Below are positions 49,579 through 60,372 of a stretch of DNA of 64,000 nt, piece by piece. Numbering within the stretch: position 1 is the stretch's first letter; every line of letters begins with the position of its first letter. Under the pieces are notes generated by a model. That model searched no databases. It was not told where the DNA came from and saw only the letters and a list, made by a program, of their open reading frames with translations. Position numbers and translations under genes: made by a program. Origin of the DNA: Sulfuricella denitrificans. GTDB taxonomy: Bacteria; Pseudomonadota; Gammaproteobacteria; Burkholderiales; Sulfuricellaceae. The DNA lies in NCBI GenBank assembly GCA_002632355.1, contig NSJJ01000009.1:1-64000 (forward strand), in the 5' to 3' direction.

Positions 49579-52533
49579 TCAGGCCGGGTCTTCGGTTCCG
49601 GCCTGCAGGTTCAGATAGTCGGCCACTTGGACGAGTCCGCTTTCCAGTTGTTGCAGGTGTAGCCCGACGCCTTCCCAGTCCATTGCCTGTGCCGCATTTT
49701 CCAGCTGACGCGCGCCGTCGGCCATGGACATGGCTGCAATGTAAGTGGATGCGCCCTTGATTTCATGTGCGCTGCGTTTACAGGCAAGGGGGTCGCGCGC
49801 AGCCAGCGCACGCGAGATTTTCTGCAGCAGGGGACGCGTGCTTTCGAGATACAGCGAGATCATCTCTTGCTGAAATACCGGGTCATTTCCCAGCGTGGCT
49901 TTCAGGCGCGACTCGTCAATTGCAACATGAGAAATGAGCGGCAATGGATTGATTTCATGCAATAGATTTATCAAGCTTTCCAGACTCAGCGGCTTGACCA
50001 GGTAGTCGTCCATGCCCACATCCAGGCATCTTTCCCGGTCGCCGGGCATGACATTGGCCGTCATCGCCACGATCATCCTGTGAGCACCCTCGGCCTGTTC
50101 CTGGCGGCGAATCTCGGCGGTGGCCTCGAAGCCGTCCATTTCCGGCATCTGGCAATCCATCAGAATCAGATCGTGGGGGGTGCGGCGCATGGCCTCAAGC
50201 GCTTCTTTCCCATTGCTGACTATTTCGGGTTCGATGCCCAGCTTTTTCAGCATGTGCCGGATGACTTTCTTGTTGACGTTATTGTCTTCTGCGACCAGCA
50301 CGCGCAAATGAGAGGGCGGCACGCTGTCGTTTTCCGTTTCCTGCCCGCCAAGGGATTGCTGTCCTGTTGCCTGTGCGCCGCTGGCTTCCAGCAGCGCGTC
50401 GTGCAATCGCTGCTGAAGGATGGGCTTGGTCAGATAGATCGCATCCGGGAGTTCGGGTATGCGCTGTCGCTGCGTCACGGGCGAGAGCAGTATCCAGTTC
50501 GGAGCTTTTGCGGTTCCCCCGGCTGGCGCCCGGGTCAGGGCCGCGGCATCCGGATGGGACAGGTCAAGAACGATCAGGTCAAAGGGTTCTGATGCAAGAT
50601 TTTCAACCGGCATGCCGGGATGGCTTTCGATGCCCCAGCCGTTGAGCAGCCCCGCAACCATGTCTGCCAGTTTCTGATTTGGGATCAGAACAAGTGCCCG
50701 CAACCCCCTGAGAGTGGAATCGCCAGACAGAGGAATGGACGTTTCGCCCGGTTTTTCGAGTTGTGCGGTAAACCAGAACTGGCTGCCTTTCCCTTCCTGG
50801 CTGTTCATGCCGACCTCGCCGTCCATGAGTTCGATCAGTTGCTTTGAAATCGCCAGACCCAGACCCGTGCCGCCATATTTACGGGTAGTCGAGCCATCGG
50901 CCTGAGAAAAAGACTGGAAAAGACGGCTTTTAGCCTGGGAAGAAATGCCGATGCCGGTATCCAGGACTTCGAAGCGCACCTGCAAGCGGGTTGAAGTTTC
51001 CTCCTGCAAATGGACCCGGATAAGGACTTCGCCCTGCTCGGTGAACTTGATGGCGTTGTCGGTCAGGTTGGCAAGAATCTGGCGCAATCGTCCAGGGTCG
51101 CCGCGCAGGTGATGGGGCAGGGCCGGGTCTATGTCACAAATCAGTTCCAGCCCCTTGAGCTGGGCACGCTGTGAAAAGAGCTCGGCCACATTTTCAACAG
51201 TTTGCAGAAGGTTGAAGTCGATGACTTCAAGTTCGAGTTTTCCCGCCTCGATCTTGGAAAAATCGAGAATGTCGTTGATGATGGTGAGCAGGGCGGAGGC
51301 AGACTGGTTGATCGTCTCCGCGTAGTCTTTTTGTTCCCGGCTCAGAGGGGTATCCAGCAGCAGGCTGATCATGCCGATGATGCCGTTCATCGGGGTACGG
51401 ATTTCATGACTGACGTTGGCCACGAATTCCGACTTCATTTTGGAGGCTTCGAGTGCGGCTTCATAGGCCTGGTGCAATTCTTCCTCGGCCACTTTCCGTT
51501 CGGTGATGTCGCGGATGATCGCCTGCGTAATGACCTGGTTTTCCAGACTCATGGAATGCAAGGCGATTTCAGCCGGAAAAATGCTGCCGTCTGCCCGTTT
51601 TCCCAGCCATTCGAAATAACAGTGACCCGTTTCGATGGCTTGCCTGATAAAGCCGATGGCATAGTCTGGGGTGGCTGTTCCATCGGCCTGGAACTGAGGC
51701 CCTAGATCAGCAGGAGAAAGATGGGTGAACTGGCCAGCGGAACCGATCTGGAACATGCGCAATGCGGCCGGGTTGCAGTCCACGAAATGGCTCTGGTCCA
51801 TCAGCACGATTCCGTCGGAATTGGTTTCGAACAGGGTTTTGAATTTCAGTTGCTGTTTTTCAATTTCCAGGGTTTGCTGTGCTGCGCGGCGAATGACGAA
51901 AACGGCAATAAATATCCCCAGAACCGCAGCCGACACGCCAAGCAGGACCATCAGCCATTCTGTCTGCCGGAATGACTGCGCGGCTTCTTCCGCTGCTTTT
52001 CGTGTGGCATTCTGCTGCTCTCTCAGCAATGAATCCAGTTCGTTGAGCAGTTTCTTCTGCGTGGGAATAGCCTCTTTCTGCAATATCGCCAGCGCGGAGG
52101 CGCTGTCCCGGTCGAGCGCGTATTCAATGGTCCGGATTACGACAGGCTGGGTAATCATGGTCAGGGTGTTGATCTGCTCCAGCGCAAATTCCTCGGCACT
52201 GCTGGAGGTCATCTGCTGCAGGTTTTGCCGTGCCTTGGAGAAAGTCGAACCCAGTTCATAAAACCTGAGCAATTCCTCATCCTGGGCAAAAGGGTCCTGC
52301 AGCACAACGATCGCATGCATGCTGATGGCACGTTCGCGGAGTGCATCGCGCATGGTTGTGGCAAGTTCGATCTTGACGTTATTCTGATTAACGATCCGTT
52401 CCAGACGGCTGTTGATTCCTGCCATCTGGTTCAGGCCGATTACCGTCAGGGCGATCATGAGCGCAAGCACCATGGCGAAACCGGCACCTACGCTAAATTT
52501 CATATTTCGTGCGAACATCTGTTCATTATCCAT
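49579..52533 (-). CDS. Hybrid sensor histidine kinase with Hpt domain
   Basis: 984 residues. Two membrane helices (about 15-35 and 193-215) flank a helical four-helix-bundle sensor; then PAS (about 235-355), HisKA with [15 protein letters not shown] (phosphoacceptor His), HATPase with ATP-binding boxes ([25 protein letters not shown]), a degenerate receiver-like segment (about 610-720, [13 protein letters not shown] instead of the acidic pair), a true receiver (about 755-875, [24 protein letters not shown]) and Hpt (about 900-975, [12 protein letters not shown]). A complete four-step phosphorelay like BarA. Gene stands alone; target regulator unknown. Confidence 0.92.
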   Translation of the reverse strand: MDNEQMFARNMKFSVGAGFAMVLALMIALTVIGLNQMAGINSRLERIVNQNNVKIELATTMRDALRERAISMHAIVVLQDPFAQDEELLRFYELGSTFSKARQNLQQMTSSSAEEFALEQINTLTMITQPVVIRTIEYALDRDSASALAILQKEAIPTQKKLLNELDSLLREQQNATRKAAEEAAQSFRQTEWLMVLLGVSAAVLGIFIAVFVIRRAAQQTLEIEKQQLKFKTLFETNSDGIVLMDQSHFVDCNPAALRMFQIGSAGQFTHLSPADLGPQFQADGTATPDYAIGFIRQAIETGHCYFEWLGKRADGSIFPAEIALHSMSLENQVITQAIIRDITERKVAEEELHQAYEAALEASKMKSEFVANVSHEIRTPMNGIIGMISLLLDTPLSREQKDYAETINQSASALLTIINDILDFSKIEAGKLELEVIDFNLLQTVENVAELFSQRAQLKGLELICDIDPALPHHLRGDPGRLRQILANLTDNAIKFTEQGEVLIRVHLQEETSTRLQVRFEVLDTGIGISSQAKSRLFQSFSQADGSTTRKYGGTGLGLAISKQLIELMDGEVGMNSQEGKGSQFWFTAQLEKPGETSIPLSGDSTLRGLRALVLIPNQKLADMVAGLLNGWGIESHPGMPVENLASEPFDLIVLDLSHPDAAALTRAPAGGTAKAPNWILLSPVTQRQRIPELPDAIYLTKPILQQRLHDALLEASGAQATGQQSLGGQETENDSVPPSHLRVLVAEDNNVNKKVIRHMLKKLGIEPEIVSNGKEALEAMRRTPHDLILMDCQMPEMDGFEATAEIRRQEQAEGAHRMIVAMTANVMPGDRERCLDVGMDDYLVKPLSLESLINLLHEINPLPLISHVAIDESRLKATLGNDPVFQQEMISLYLESTRPLLQKISRALAARDPLACKRSAHEIKGASTYIAAMSMADGARQLENAAQAMDWEGVGLHLQQLESGLVQVADYLNLQAGTEDPA

Positions 52534-52721
52534 TATTATTTGCGTGGACTGCTATGCGCTGAACAAGTCTGTAACCGTAATTTCATTCTGACCATTCAGG
52601 ATGCACGACCATAAAGGCTTTGACGCACACCGGCTTCGGGCTCAGAATTCAGGACGTCATCATTTAACGATATTTCCCGACCAATAATGCTGCGATTTCA
52701 TGCAATTAACCACATAAGCTC

Positions 52722-53786
52722 ATGATCTTTCCCTATTCCTCGCTTATCAGTGTTTTTTTCTCGATGGGCATTCTGCTGGCCGCTTTTATCGTCCTCAAGC
52801 CTTTCCTGCTGGCGGTGGTATGGGCAGCAGTCATTGCCGTGGCCTCCTGGCCCTTGCATATACGGGTCAGCAAGTATCTTGGCAACGGAACTGCGCTTGC
52901 CGCTGCTGGTACAACTTTTGTGATCGCGATTGCGCTTGTCGTGCCCATGGTACTGCTGGTGGGCTTCATGATCATCGATCTCAATACCGTAGCAGGCTAC
53001 CTTCTCGAAGCGGACGAGCATGGCAAGGCGGCGCCGGAATGGCTGGAGAAAGTGCCATGGGTTGGTTCGCTGCTAGTCAGGGAATGGCAGCTTTTTCTGG
53101 CCGAGCCGCACCAGCTCAGTGAGTTCTCGCAGGAGTGGCTATCCACCCGGCTCAATCTTGCACAGGATCTGGCGCAATCTGTTCTGGTGGATTTCACATC
53201 ACGTCTGGCAACGCTGGCTTTTGCCTTGTGGGTACTGTTTTTCTTTTACCGCGACGGAGAAAGTCTGATCACGAAAATCCACCTTATCGGGCATAAATGG
53301 CTGCAACGGCGCTGGCCGTCTTATGCGCGCAGTATTCCCAGTGCGGTGCGGGGCTCGGTGAATGGCCTGGTCATCGTCGGTTTCGGCGAGGCGGTGATAT
53401 TCAGCACCCTGTTTGCCGTGATCGGCGTTCCTTCGGCGGTGCTGCTGGGAGCCGTGGCGGCGATTCTGGCACTGATCCCTCTGGCCGCGCCGGCATTGCT
53501 GGCCGTGATCGGCGTGATCCTGTCGGTTCAGGGGCTGGCCATGACGGGGATATACGTTTTCGTATTCGGCACGCTGGTGGTGATGGCGGCTGACTACATC
53601 GTGCGGCCCTGGCTGATTCAGGGCTCCACCGAGCTGCCATTTCTGGCTGTTCTGTTCGGCTTTCTCGGCGGTATTGCTTCCATGGGCGTGGTCGGGTTGA
53701 TTATCGGCCCGGTGATCCTGGCCCTGCTGCATGTCCTGCTGCGCGAAGCAAGCATGGCCGACCCCGTCGATCCAACGGCTTCTTGA
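52722..53786 (+). CDS. AI-2E family transporter, PerM/YhhT-like
   Basis: 354 residues with about seven membrane segments in the typical arrangement: pairs at the N-terminus (ILLAAFIVLKPFLLAVVWAAVIAVASW), a soluble central helical part, and C-terminal segments (GEAVIFSTLFAVIGVPSAVLLGAVAAILALIPLAAPALLAV). The GSVNGLVIVGFGEAV and GxxPLAAPAL stretches are the family signature. Members export AI-2, small molecules or Na+/H+; substrate here unknown. Divergent from the histidine kinase with a 188-base gap showing no other gene. Confidence 0.9.
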   Translation: MIFPYSSLISVFFSMGILLAAFIVLKPFLLAVVWAAVIAVASWPLHIRVSKYLGNGTALAAAGTTFVIAIALVVPMVLLVGFMIIDLNTVAGYLLEADEHGKAAPEWLEKVPWVGSLLVREWQLFLAEPHQLSEFSQEWLSTRLNLAQDLAQSVLVDFTSRLATLAFALWVLFFFYRDGESLITKIHLIGHKWLQRRWPSYARSIPSAVRGSVNGLVIVGFGEAVIFSTLFAVIGVPSAVLLGAVAAILALIPLAAPALLAVIGVILSVQGLAMTGIYVFVFGTLVVMAADYIVRPWLIQGSTELPFLAVLFGFLGGIASMGVVGLIIGPVILALLHVLLREASMADPVDPTAS

Positions 53787-53792
53787 CGATCC

Positions 53793-56700
53793 TTATTGCG
53801 TTTTCGAGATGCGCATGTGCAGGTTGATGTCGTGCTTGCGGAAGGCTTCCCTGACGTTGGCGCGCAGTTCCTCCTGCGACCATGGCTTGAAAATAAATTT
53901 GTACACTGCTCCCTCGTTGATGGCGGCCGCAATGACCTGCTGGTCCGCATGCGCAGTCAGCATGATGCGCACCGTGTCGGGATGGAGTTTTCTGACTTTG
54001 CGTAGCAGTTCGATGCCATTCATTTCCGGCATACGCTGATCGGATATGATGACGCCGACCGGATGCGTGGCCAGCAGATCCAGCGCCTCGCGTGGCCGGG
54101 TAGCGCGCAGGATGCGGTAGCCCTCGGAATGCAGAACACGGGAAATGGCATTGAGAATGCCTTCTTCGTCATCCACCAGCAATAGTATCCGTTCTTCCTG
54201 TATGAACTCATGCCGGCTTTCCAGCTTGACACCTTCCTTCAGCAACCTGCCCATTTCCTGTTCAGGTACAGGACGGCTGAAATGGTACCCCTGTATTTCG
54301 TCGCACTGCAGGGAACGCAGAAACTCCTGCTGTTCGGCGGTTTCCACGCCTTCGGCAACGGTTTTCAGATTCAGGCTGTGGGACAGGGAAATGATGGCCT
54401 GGGAGACGGCTGCATCTTCGGAGTTGCTGGTGATTTCACGCACGAAGGACTGGTCGATCTTGATACGGTCGATGGGGAAGCGCTTGAGATAGCTGAGCGA
54501 GGAATAGCCGGTACCGAAATCGTCGATGGAAAACTGCACGCCCTGCGCCCGCAATTTATGCAGGATGGCAATGGTGCTTTCCGCGTCCTGCATGATCATC
54601 CGCTCCGTCAGTTCCAGTTCCAGGCAATCCGGCGGCAGTCCGGTATCGCGCAGGGCTGCGGCGACGACTTCGTCCAGATCATTCTGGTTGAACTGGCGCG
54701 AGGACAGGTTCACGCCCACGCGGATTTTCGGAAGACCTGCGTCCATCCACGCCTTGAGCTGTGCGCAGGCCGTGCGCAGCACCCATTCACCGATGGGAAC
54801 AATGAGCCCGGTTTCCTCCGCAAGGGGGATGAAAGCGTTGGGCGAAATCAGGCCGATTCCTGGATGCTGCCAACGTACCAGAGCTTCCATGCCGATGATC
54901 TGTCCATTATAGAGATCGACCTGAGGCTGGTAATGAACCACCAGCTCGTTGCGTTGCAGGGCATGGCGCAGATTATTTTCCATGGATAGTCGCTCCATGG
55001 CTCGGATGGTGAGTTCCTCGGTGTAGAACTGGTAATTGTTGCGCCCCTGTTCCTTGGCGCGGTAGAGCGCGCTATCCGCATTCTTGAGCAGAGAGGTGAT
55101 GTCGCTGCCGTCGGCGGGAAATATGCTGATGCCGATGCTGCAGGTCACAAATACTTCATGCCCCTGCAGCACGAATTTATCTGCCAGCGAGTCGAGTATC
55201 TTCTGGGCAACCTTGCTGGCAAAGCGCGAGTCTTCAAGATCCTCCATCAGGATGGTGAACTCGTCCCCGCCCAGGCGGCTGACTGTATCCTCCTCGCGCA
55301 CACAGCCATTCAGGCGATGCGCCACTTCCTGCAGCAACAGATCGCCGATGGGGTGGCCAAGCGTGTCATTGATATTCTTGAAGCGGTCCAGGTCGAGAAA
55401 AAGCACCGCCAATTGGGTATTTCCCCGGTTGGCATGTGCCAGCGCATGTTCCATGCGCGCATTCAGGAGAAGGCGGTTGGGAAGACCGGTAAGGGGGTCG
55501 TGATGGGCGAGGTGGTCGAGCCTGGATTGTGACTCCTTCATGGCGCTGATGTCGGAAAACACGCCCACGTAATGCGTTATTTTTCCTCGGTCGTCCCGGA
55601 CTTCGCTGATATTGAGCCATTCCGGATAGATATCGCCATTCTTGCGCCGGTTCCAGATTTCACCCTGCCAGTGGCCATTCTCGCGGATGGCGCTCCACAT
55701 CGAGGCATAGAACTGTTCGTCTTGCCGCCCCGATTTCAGGGAGGCGCCGGTCAGACCGATCACTTCTTCGCTACTGTATCCGGTGATGTCGGAAAATGCC
55801 CGATTGACGGCAACGATACGGCCATTGGCATCGGTGATCATCACACCCTCGGTGGTGTTTTCAAAGACTGCCGCTGCCTGGCGCAGTTTTTCTTCTGCCT
55901 GTTTGCGTTGCGTGATGTCCTGCAGCGTGCCGCTCAGGCGAATCACCTTGTCCCCGCTATCTCGAACAGTCTCGGCATAGCCATGAACAGTGCGTTCCCG
56001 GCCATCCGGCAGCAGGATGCGGAAATCGGCGGAAAACTCGCTGCCCCGTCCGATGGTTAATGTGAGTGCCCGTTCCACACTTTCGCGGTCGTCCGGGTGA
56101 ACCAGACCCAGCACATCCTCGCGCTTCAGTCTGGTGGATTGAAAAGATTTTTCCAGGATGCGGCAGGTTTCATCGGAAAGCTGGAAAGCATCGCTGGCCA
56201 GGTCCCACGTCCACCCTCCCAGGTGAGCAACACGCTGCGTTTCCTCCAGACGAGCCTGATTCTCCAGCAAGGCATCGCGGGTCTGGCGGTGTTCGATCAT
56301 GCCGGCCAGGGTGTTGGCCACGCTGCCGAGAAACTCCACCTCGCGGTCCTGCCGGACATGCCCGTGCTTCAGATACAGCACCATAACCCCAAGCACCCCC
56401 TGGCGGGAAAGAATGGGTACGTTGTAGTGGCCGTGCGGCGCAATGCCGGGATAGTTGATATCGTGGCGCGGGTCAAGGCAGGCGGCATACTCGATTTCCC
56501 GGCTGACGGCGGCACGCCCGCACAAACAATAGCCGAATGGCACGCGCGCACACAGGGTGAGCAGGGCCGGGTTGAGCCCGCGCTGGGCCTTGAGGGTCAG
56601 CACTTCCTCGCCGCCTTCCACCTGAAAGATGCCCCCTTTGGGTTCCACTGGAAGCCAGGAGAGTGCCAGGATAATATCCAGAACACGTTCGAACTGCTGC

Positions 56701-57161
56701 TGCAGCGGAATGTCTTCCAGACTGATGCGCAGGATCGTGTTGAGGGCGCTCTGTTCCTCGCCCTCAAAGCGCAGAATCTCTTCGTTGTGTTTTTGCTCGG
56801 TGATATCGTTGCCGACGCAAAGCGCGCTGTCGATGCTGCCATCTTTTCCGCGAAGGAAGGACAACTTCCAGGAAACCGATTGCCGGTCTGCCGACTCAGT
56901 GATGACGGTATGTTCGAATAGCGGGATCAGGGTTTCCTCGCCGGTCATGACACGATGGAAAGTTTGCTCGGCGGCTTCCCGTTTCCCGCTCGGGAGGAAA
57001 AGATCGAACCAGTTTTTACCAGCCAGGCTGCGGCGGGTGGCGTTGACAAGGTCGCTACAGGGCTGGTTGATGAGCGTGATATTTCCATCAAGGTCAAGTA
57101 TGGCCATGGCGATGTTCGATGCATCGAGATCATGCTGTGTCCAGCCGGTTTTTCTGCTCAT
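53793..57161 (-). CDS. PAS-GAF-PAS-PAS-GGDEF-EAL-REC cyclic-di-GMP protein
   Basis: 1122 residues. Order: PAS (about 10-130), GAF (about 145-285, with CLCGRAA), PAS (about 300-420), PAS (about 428-545), GGDEF (about 548-712; SRLGGDEFTIL intact, so a cyclase may be active), EAL (about 722-965; GMEALVRWQHP intact, DDFGTGYSSL loop), and a C-terminal receiver (about 985-1105; LLVDDEEGILN, VIISDQRMPEMNG, phospho-Asp present, KFIFKPW end). The receiver at the C-terminus is unusual. Both c-di-GMP making and breaking motifs are complete. Probably a signal integrator controlled by phosphorylation. GAF carries CLCG, which may bind a cofactor. Confidence 0.93.
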   Translation of the reverse strand: MSRKTGWTQHDLDASNIAMAILDLDGNITLINQPCSDLVNATRRSLAGKNWFDLFLPSGKREAAEQTFHRVMTGEETLIPLFEHTVITESADRQSVSWKLSFLRGKDGSIDSALCVGNDITEQKHNEEILRFEGEEQSALNTILRISLEDIPLQQQFERVLDIILALSWLPVEPKGGIFQVEGGEEVLTLKAQRGLNPALLTLCARVPFGYCLCGRAAVSREIEYAACLDPRHDINYPGIAPHGHYNVPILSRQGVLGVMVLYLKHGHVRQDREVEFLGSVANTLAGMIEHRQTRDALLENQARLEETQRVAHLGGWTWDLASDAFQLSDETCRILEKSFQSTRLKREDVLGLVHPDDRESVERALTLTIGRGSEFSADFRILLPDGRERTVHGYAETVRDSGDKVIRLSGTLQDITQRKQAEEKLRQAAAVFENTTEGVMITDANGRIVAVNRAFSDITGYSSEEVIGLTGASLKSGRQDEQFYASMWSAIRENGHWQGEIWNRRKNGDIYPEWLNISEVRDDRGKITHYVGVFSDISAMKESQSRLDHLAHHDPLTGLPNRLLLNARMEHALAHANRGNTQLAVLFLDLDRFKNINDTLGHPIGDLLLQEVAHRLNGCVREEDTVSRLGGDEFTILMEDLEDSRFASKVAQKILDSLADKFVLQGHEVFVTCSIGISIFPADGSDITSLLKNADSALYRAKEQGRNNYQFYTEELTIRAMERLSMENNLRHALQRNELVVHYQPQVDLYNGQIIGMEALVRWQHPGIGLISPNAFIPLAEETGLIVPIGEWVLRTACAQLKAWMDAGLPKIRVGVNLSSRQFNQNDLDEVVAAALRDTGLPPDCLELELTERMIMQDAESTIAILHKLRAQGVQFSIDDFGTGYSSLSYLKRFPIDRIKIDQSFVREITSNSEDAAVSQAIISLSHSLNLKTVAEGVETAEQQEFLRSLQCDEIQGYHFSRPVPEQEMGRLLKEGVKLESRHEFIQEERILLLVDDEEGILNAISRVLHSEGYRILRATRPREALDLLATHPVGVIISDQRMPEMNGIELLRKVRKLHPDTVRIMLTAHADQQVIAAAINEGAVYKFIFKPWSQEELRANVREAFRKHDINLHMRISKTQ

Positions 57162-57221
57162 TTCCTGTTGCCGTTTTGGGGGAATGCCATGCAGTATAGT
57201 GCCCCGGAATGCGCCTTACAA

Positions 57222-58835
57222 TTACCTCCCAGGTTTGAACCCCAATCGGTGCAACACGTTCCCGGCCGCCCTGACGCCCCAGTAGTTCGCTTCCTCGAAA
57301 ATTGAGAATCCGCTCAGGTCGGAATGGGCAAGATGCAACCTTCCTTGTCCTTGCATCAGGCGCTCGCGCGCGGCGCTCCAGATCCATCCCGGCACAGGCA
57401 TCGACATGGCATGGCCCCAGCGGAAAATGTCGAGTTGCCTGACTTTGCCGCGAATATCCGGGTGCGGGCGCGACAGGTCTTGCAGGATATTTTCGGCCCA
57501 TACGTTCCGGGGCGTATCGAACAACCGCTGACGCGCATACCGCTCAGGCTCGCTACTCAGCGCCCGGTAATAGGTCAGCACAGTGGGCCCTCCATGGCTG
57601 CGCAGGCTCTGGTGAGTGGCGTTGACGTAACCCAGCGCCGGGCTGTCGTACAGGACGTTGTCCCAGGACAGCGGGGCGCCATGACCGGGGTCGGGCAGGT
57701 CATCCAGCGTCAGGTTGGCCACCAGCCAGGGCGCATAGCGAACCTGCTGGCAGGCCTGTTTGAGGTTTGCATCCAGTCCTTCGAATGCGTGCGGCAGAAC
57801 GAACATGGGCGCGGCGAAAATCACCTGATCCGCCTGCCAGCGCACGCTGCGGTTTTCATGCACGAGGAAAACATCCACTTCTACGCAGCTTCCCGTTTCT
57901 GCCATGCGCTGCACCAGCGCGCCGCTCGCGATGCGCTCGCTGAAGCCTTTCTGCATCTGCCTCACCAGCCAGTCGTTGCCTTCCGGCCAGGTCAGCACCT
58001 GGTCGCTTTCGGCATTCGCCGCGCGCCCGTCGCGGCTGGCGAAATAATGCAGCCCGGCCCAGGCCGACACTTTTGCATAATCGCTGCCGTAATCGTCGCG
58101 GCAGCCGTAGTTCACATACCAGTGCAGCAAGGGCGAATCGAGCCGTTGCTGCAGCAGGTAATTGCGGATCGAGATAGAGTCCAGCGCCATCAGATCTGCA
58201 TCGCGCGACGAGCGTGCCGCTGGAATGGCAAAGGCGCGCAATCCATCTGTTCCATGATGCTGGCGAAACTGCTCCAGCAGCGCAAAAAAACGCCGGTACT
58301 GCTCCTGATCGCGCCTGGTGGCGCCGATCTGCGGCAATAGCCCTTCCTGCCACAAGCCATTGCGGTACAGCCGTTCCTGCGGCGCGAAACACAGATAGCG
58401 CTCGTCATAGACGGGCGCTGCGGCATGGGGGTCGCCCTGCAAGACCCCGAGATCGGCCAGCAGTTCACGGGTTTCGCGGGCATTCACGCCCGGCAGGGGA
58501 AGGTAGTGTGCGCCCCAGGGATAGGCGGAAACGGCATTTTGGCCCGAACGCGCATTGCCGCCGGCGCTGTCTTCCAGCTCGAACAACTGAAAATCGCCAA
58601 ATCCGGATTTGTTCAGTTTCCACGCGGCGGAAAGCCCGGCAATGCCACCGCCGACAATGACCACGTCGGTTTTCCGGGTTTCCGAGGGCGCCGGAAAATC
58701 CCGCCCGCGCAGGCGATGGCCGCGCTCCATGGATGGCCCGAGGATACTGCCCGCCGGCAGGTGCGGGCTGGCGGGCTGGCAGCCGGAAAGGCAGGTGGAA
58801 GCGGCAAGCGAAAGCAGAAAATCGCGGCGGTTCAT
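57222..58835 (-). CDS. Tat-exported lipoprotein FAD-dependent oxidoreductase
   Basis: 537 residues. The N-terminus NRRDFLLSLAASTCLSGCQPA combines a twin-arginine motif and a lipobox (LSGC, Cys19). A Rossmann FAD motif VVIVGGGIAGLSAAWKLNKSG lies at about 57-79, followed by an ELEDSAGGNARSGQN loop typical of flavin amine oxidase-type enzymes; the C-terminus ends GGxxHLAHSDLSG-like with FSIFEEANYWGVRAAGNVL. Located as last gene of the minus-strand cluster after the spermidine synthase-like gene (7-base gap), so a polyamine-derived amine is a plausible substrate; inferred. Confidence 0.85.
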   Translation of the reverse strand: MNRRDFLLSLAASTCLSGCQPASPHLPAGSILGPSMERGHRLRGRDFPAPSETRKTDVVIVGGGIAGLSAAWKLNKSGFGDFQLFELEDSAGGNARSGQNAVSAYPWGAHYLPLPGVNARETRELLADLGVLQGDPHAAAPVYDERYLCFAPQERLYRNGLWQEGLLPQIGATRRDQEQYRRFFALLEQFRQHHGTDGLRAFAIPAARSSRDADLMALDSISIRNYLLQQRLDSPLLHWYVNYGCRDDYGSDYAKVSAWAGLHYFASRDGRAANAESDQVLTWPEGNDWLVRQMQKGFSERIASGALVQRMAETGSCVEVDVFLVHENRSVRWQADQVIFAAPMFVLPHAFEGLDANLKQACQQVRYAPWLVANLTLDDLPDPGHGAPLSWDNVLYDSPALGYVNATHQSLRSHGGPTVLTYYRALSSEPERYARQRLFDTPRNVWAENILQDLSRPHPDIRGKVRQLDIFRWGHAMSMPVPGWIWSAARERLMQGQGRLHLAHSDLSGFSIFEEANYWGVRAAGNVLHRLGFKPGR

Positions 58836-58842
58836 GGTGGTC

Positions 58843-60342
58843 TTACGGCGCCTGATGTTTCCACTCTGACTCGTAATAATGAACCAGCGCCTGATTGTTG
58901 AGTCGGTTGATTTCGGTCTCCACGGGCGCCATGTCGAGCGGGAACTGGAACAGCACCGAATTCAGGCTGGGGCTGACGAAACGCAATTCCGGGCGGTAGT
59001 GTTCAGACGGCGTGTAGGGCTGATGGCTGGCGATGATGTAGCCCCACTCGCCAAACGAGGGCACCAAAGCATGGTAGGGCGCGGTTTTCAGGCCCACGCT
59101 GCGCACCGTCTGGTCGATGCACCAGAACGATTGCCGGGCGTAAAGCGGGGAGGTCGCCTGGATCACCGCCAGGCCGTGTTGCGACAGACGCTTTTCCAGC
59201 AGGCGGTAGAAGGTGTTGGTATACAGCTTGCCCAGCATGTAGTTGGTCGGGTCGGGGAAATCCACCACGATGAAGTCGTAGAAATCATGGTTCTTGTCCA
59301 GCCACAGGAAGGCGTCGTCATTGACGATGCTGAGCTTGGGAGAGCGCAGGGCATCCTGATTCAGCGCACGCAGCATGGGCAGGCGCATGAACAGGGCCGT
59401 CATGTGCGGGTCGAGATCCACCAGCGTAATGTGCTCGATCTCCGGATACCTGAGAATTTCGCGCACCGCCAGGCCGTCGCCGCCGCCCAGCACCAGTACC
59501 CGGCGCGGATGCTGGACAGCCTGCAGGGCAGGGTGGACCAGCGCTTCGTGGTAGCGGTATTCGTCGCGCGAGGAAAACTGCAAATTGCCGTTGAGAAAAA
59601 GGCGGATATCGTCTTTCCAGCGCGTCAGGACGATGCGCTGATAGGGCGTGGTTTCGGTGTAGATGATCTCGTCGGCGTAGAGGCTTTCCTCCGCCATGCT
59701 GGTCAGTTTGTCGGCCCCCAGCAAACCGCTCAGGAGGAGCGCGCTCACCAGCAGGCACTGCACGGCCAGCGCTTTCAACCCGGCCAGTTGATTTCTGAAC
59801 AGCCAGATCGCCCATGCCGCCACCAGCGCATTCATCAGGCCGAACAGCAGGCTGGTGCGGATCAGCCCCAGGTGCGGCGCCAGCAGCAGGGGGAAGGCGA
59901 GGGACACGGCCAGCGCGCCGAGGTAATCGAAGGTGAGTACCTGGGACACCAGATCCTTGAGCCCATAGTGCTGTTTGAGAATACGCATCACCAGCGGGAT
60001 TTCCAGCCCCACCAGAATGCCGGTCAGCAGCACCAGGCCATACAGCACCAGCTTGAATGGCCCGGCAACCCAGGCAAAGATCACGAACAGCAGGGCGGCA
60101 GAAAAGCCCCCGATCAGCCCTACCAGCAATTCCACCTGGATGAAGCGCGCCACCAGGCCTTTTACGACAAAGCGGGAAAGGTAGGAGCCGATCCCCATGG
60201 CGAAGAGATAGGTGCCAATGATGGTGGAAAACTGGGTGACGGAATCGCCCAGCAGGTAGCTCGAAAGCGCGCCGGCAACCAGTTCGTAGGCCAGCCCGCA
60301 GGACGCGACGACAAAAACGGAAAGCAGCAGGGCGACGCTCAT
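58843..60342 (-). CDS. Membrane-fused polyamine aminopropyltransferase-like protein
   Basis: 499 residues: seven or so N-terminal membrane helices (about 1-210, ALLLSVFVVASCGLAYELVAG start) and a C-terminal spermidine synthase domain (about 225-490) with YQRIVLTR, VLVLGGGDGLAVREILRYP (SAM/dcSAM binding), LVDLDP and VVDFPDPTNYMLGKL. In soluble SpeE the D(F/L)PDP motif catalyses aminopropyl transfer. This membrane-fused form is annotated as spermidine synthase in many genomes but its acceptor is not established. Lies with DUF350, DUF4178 and SPFH genes and opposite speD. N-terminal start without a strong ribosome binding site. Confidence 0.9.
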   Translation of the reverse strand: MSVALLLSVFVVASCGLAYELVAGALSSYLLGDSVTQFSTIIGTYLFAMGIGSYLSRFVVKGLVARFIQVELLVGLIGGFSAALLFVIFAWVAGPFKLVLYGLVLLTGILVGLEIPLVMRILKQHYGLKDLVSQVLTFDYLGALAVSLAFPLLLAPHLGLIRTSLLFGLMNALVAAWAIWLFRNQLAGLKALAVQCLLVSALLLSGLLGADKLTSMAEESLYADEIIYTETTPYQRIVLTRWKDDIRLFLNGNLQFSSRDEYRYHEALVHPALQAVQHPRRVLVLGGGDGLAVREILRYPEIEHITLVDLDPHMTALFMRLPMLRALNQDALRSPKLSIVNDDAFLWLDKNHDFYDFIVVDFPDPTNYMLGKLYTNTFYRLLEKRLSQHGLAVIQATSPLYARQSFWCIDQTVRSVGLKTAPYHALVPSFGEWGYIIASHQPYTPSEHYRPELRFVSPSLNSVLFQFPLDMAPVETEINRLNNQALVHYYESEWKHQAP

Positions 60343-60372
60343 GGGCCGTTCACCCCGTCACTTCGAAACGCT

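Noticed and set aside
49580-49605. Inverted repeat CAGGCCGG/CCGGCCTG as metK terminator
   Set aside because: Lies in the coding end of the histidine kinase and lacks a T tract; termination role not supported.
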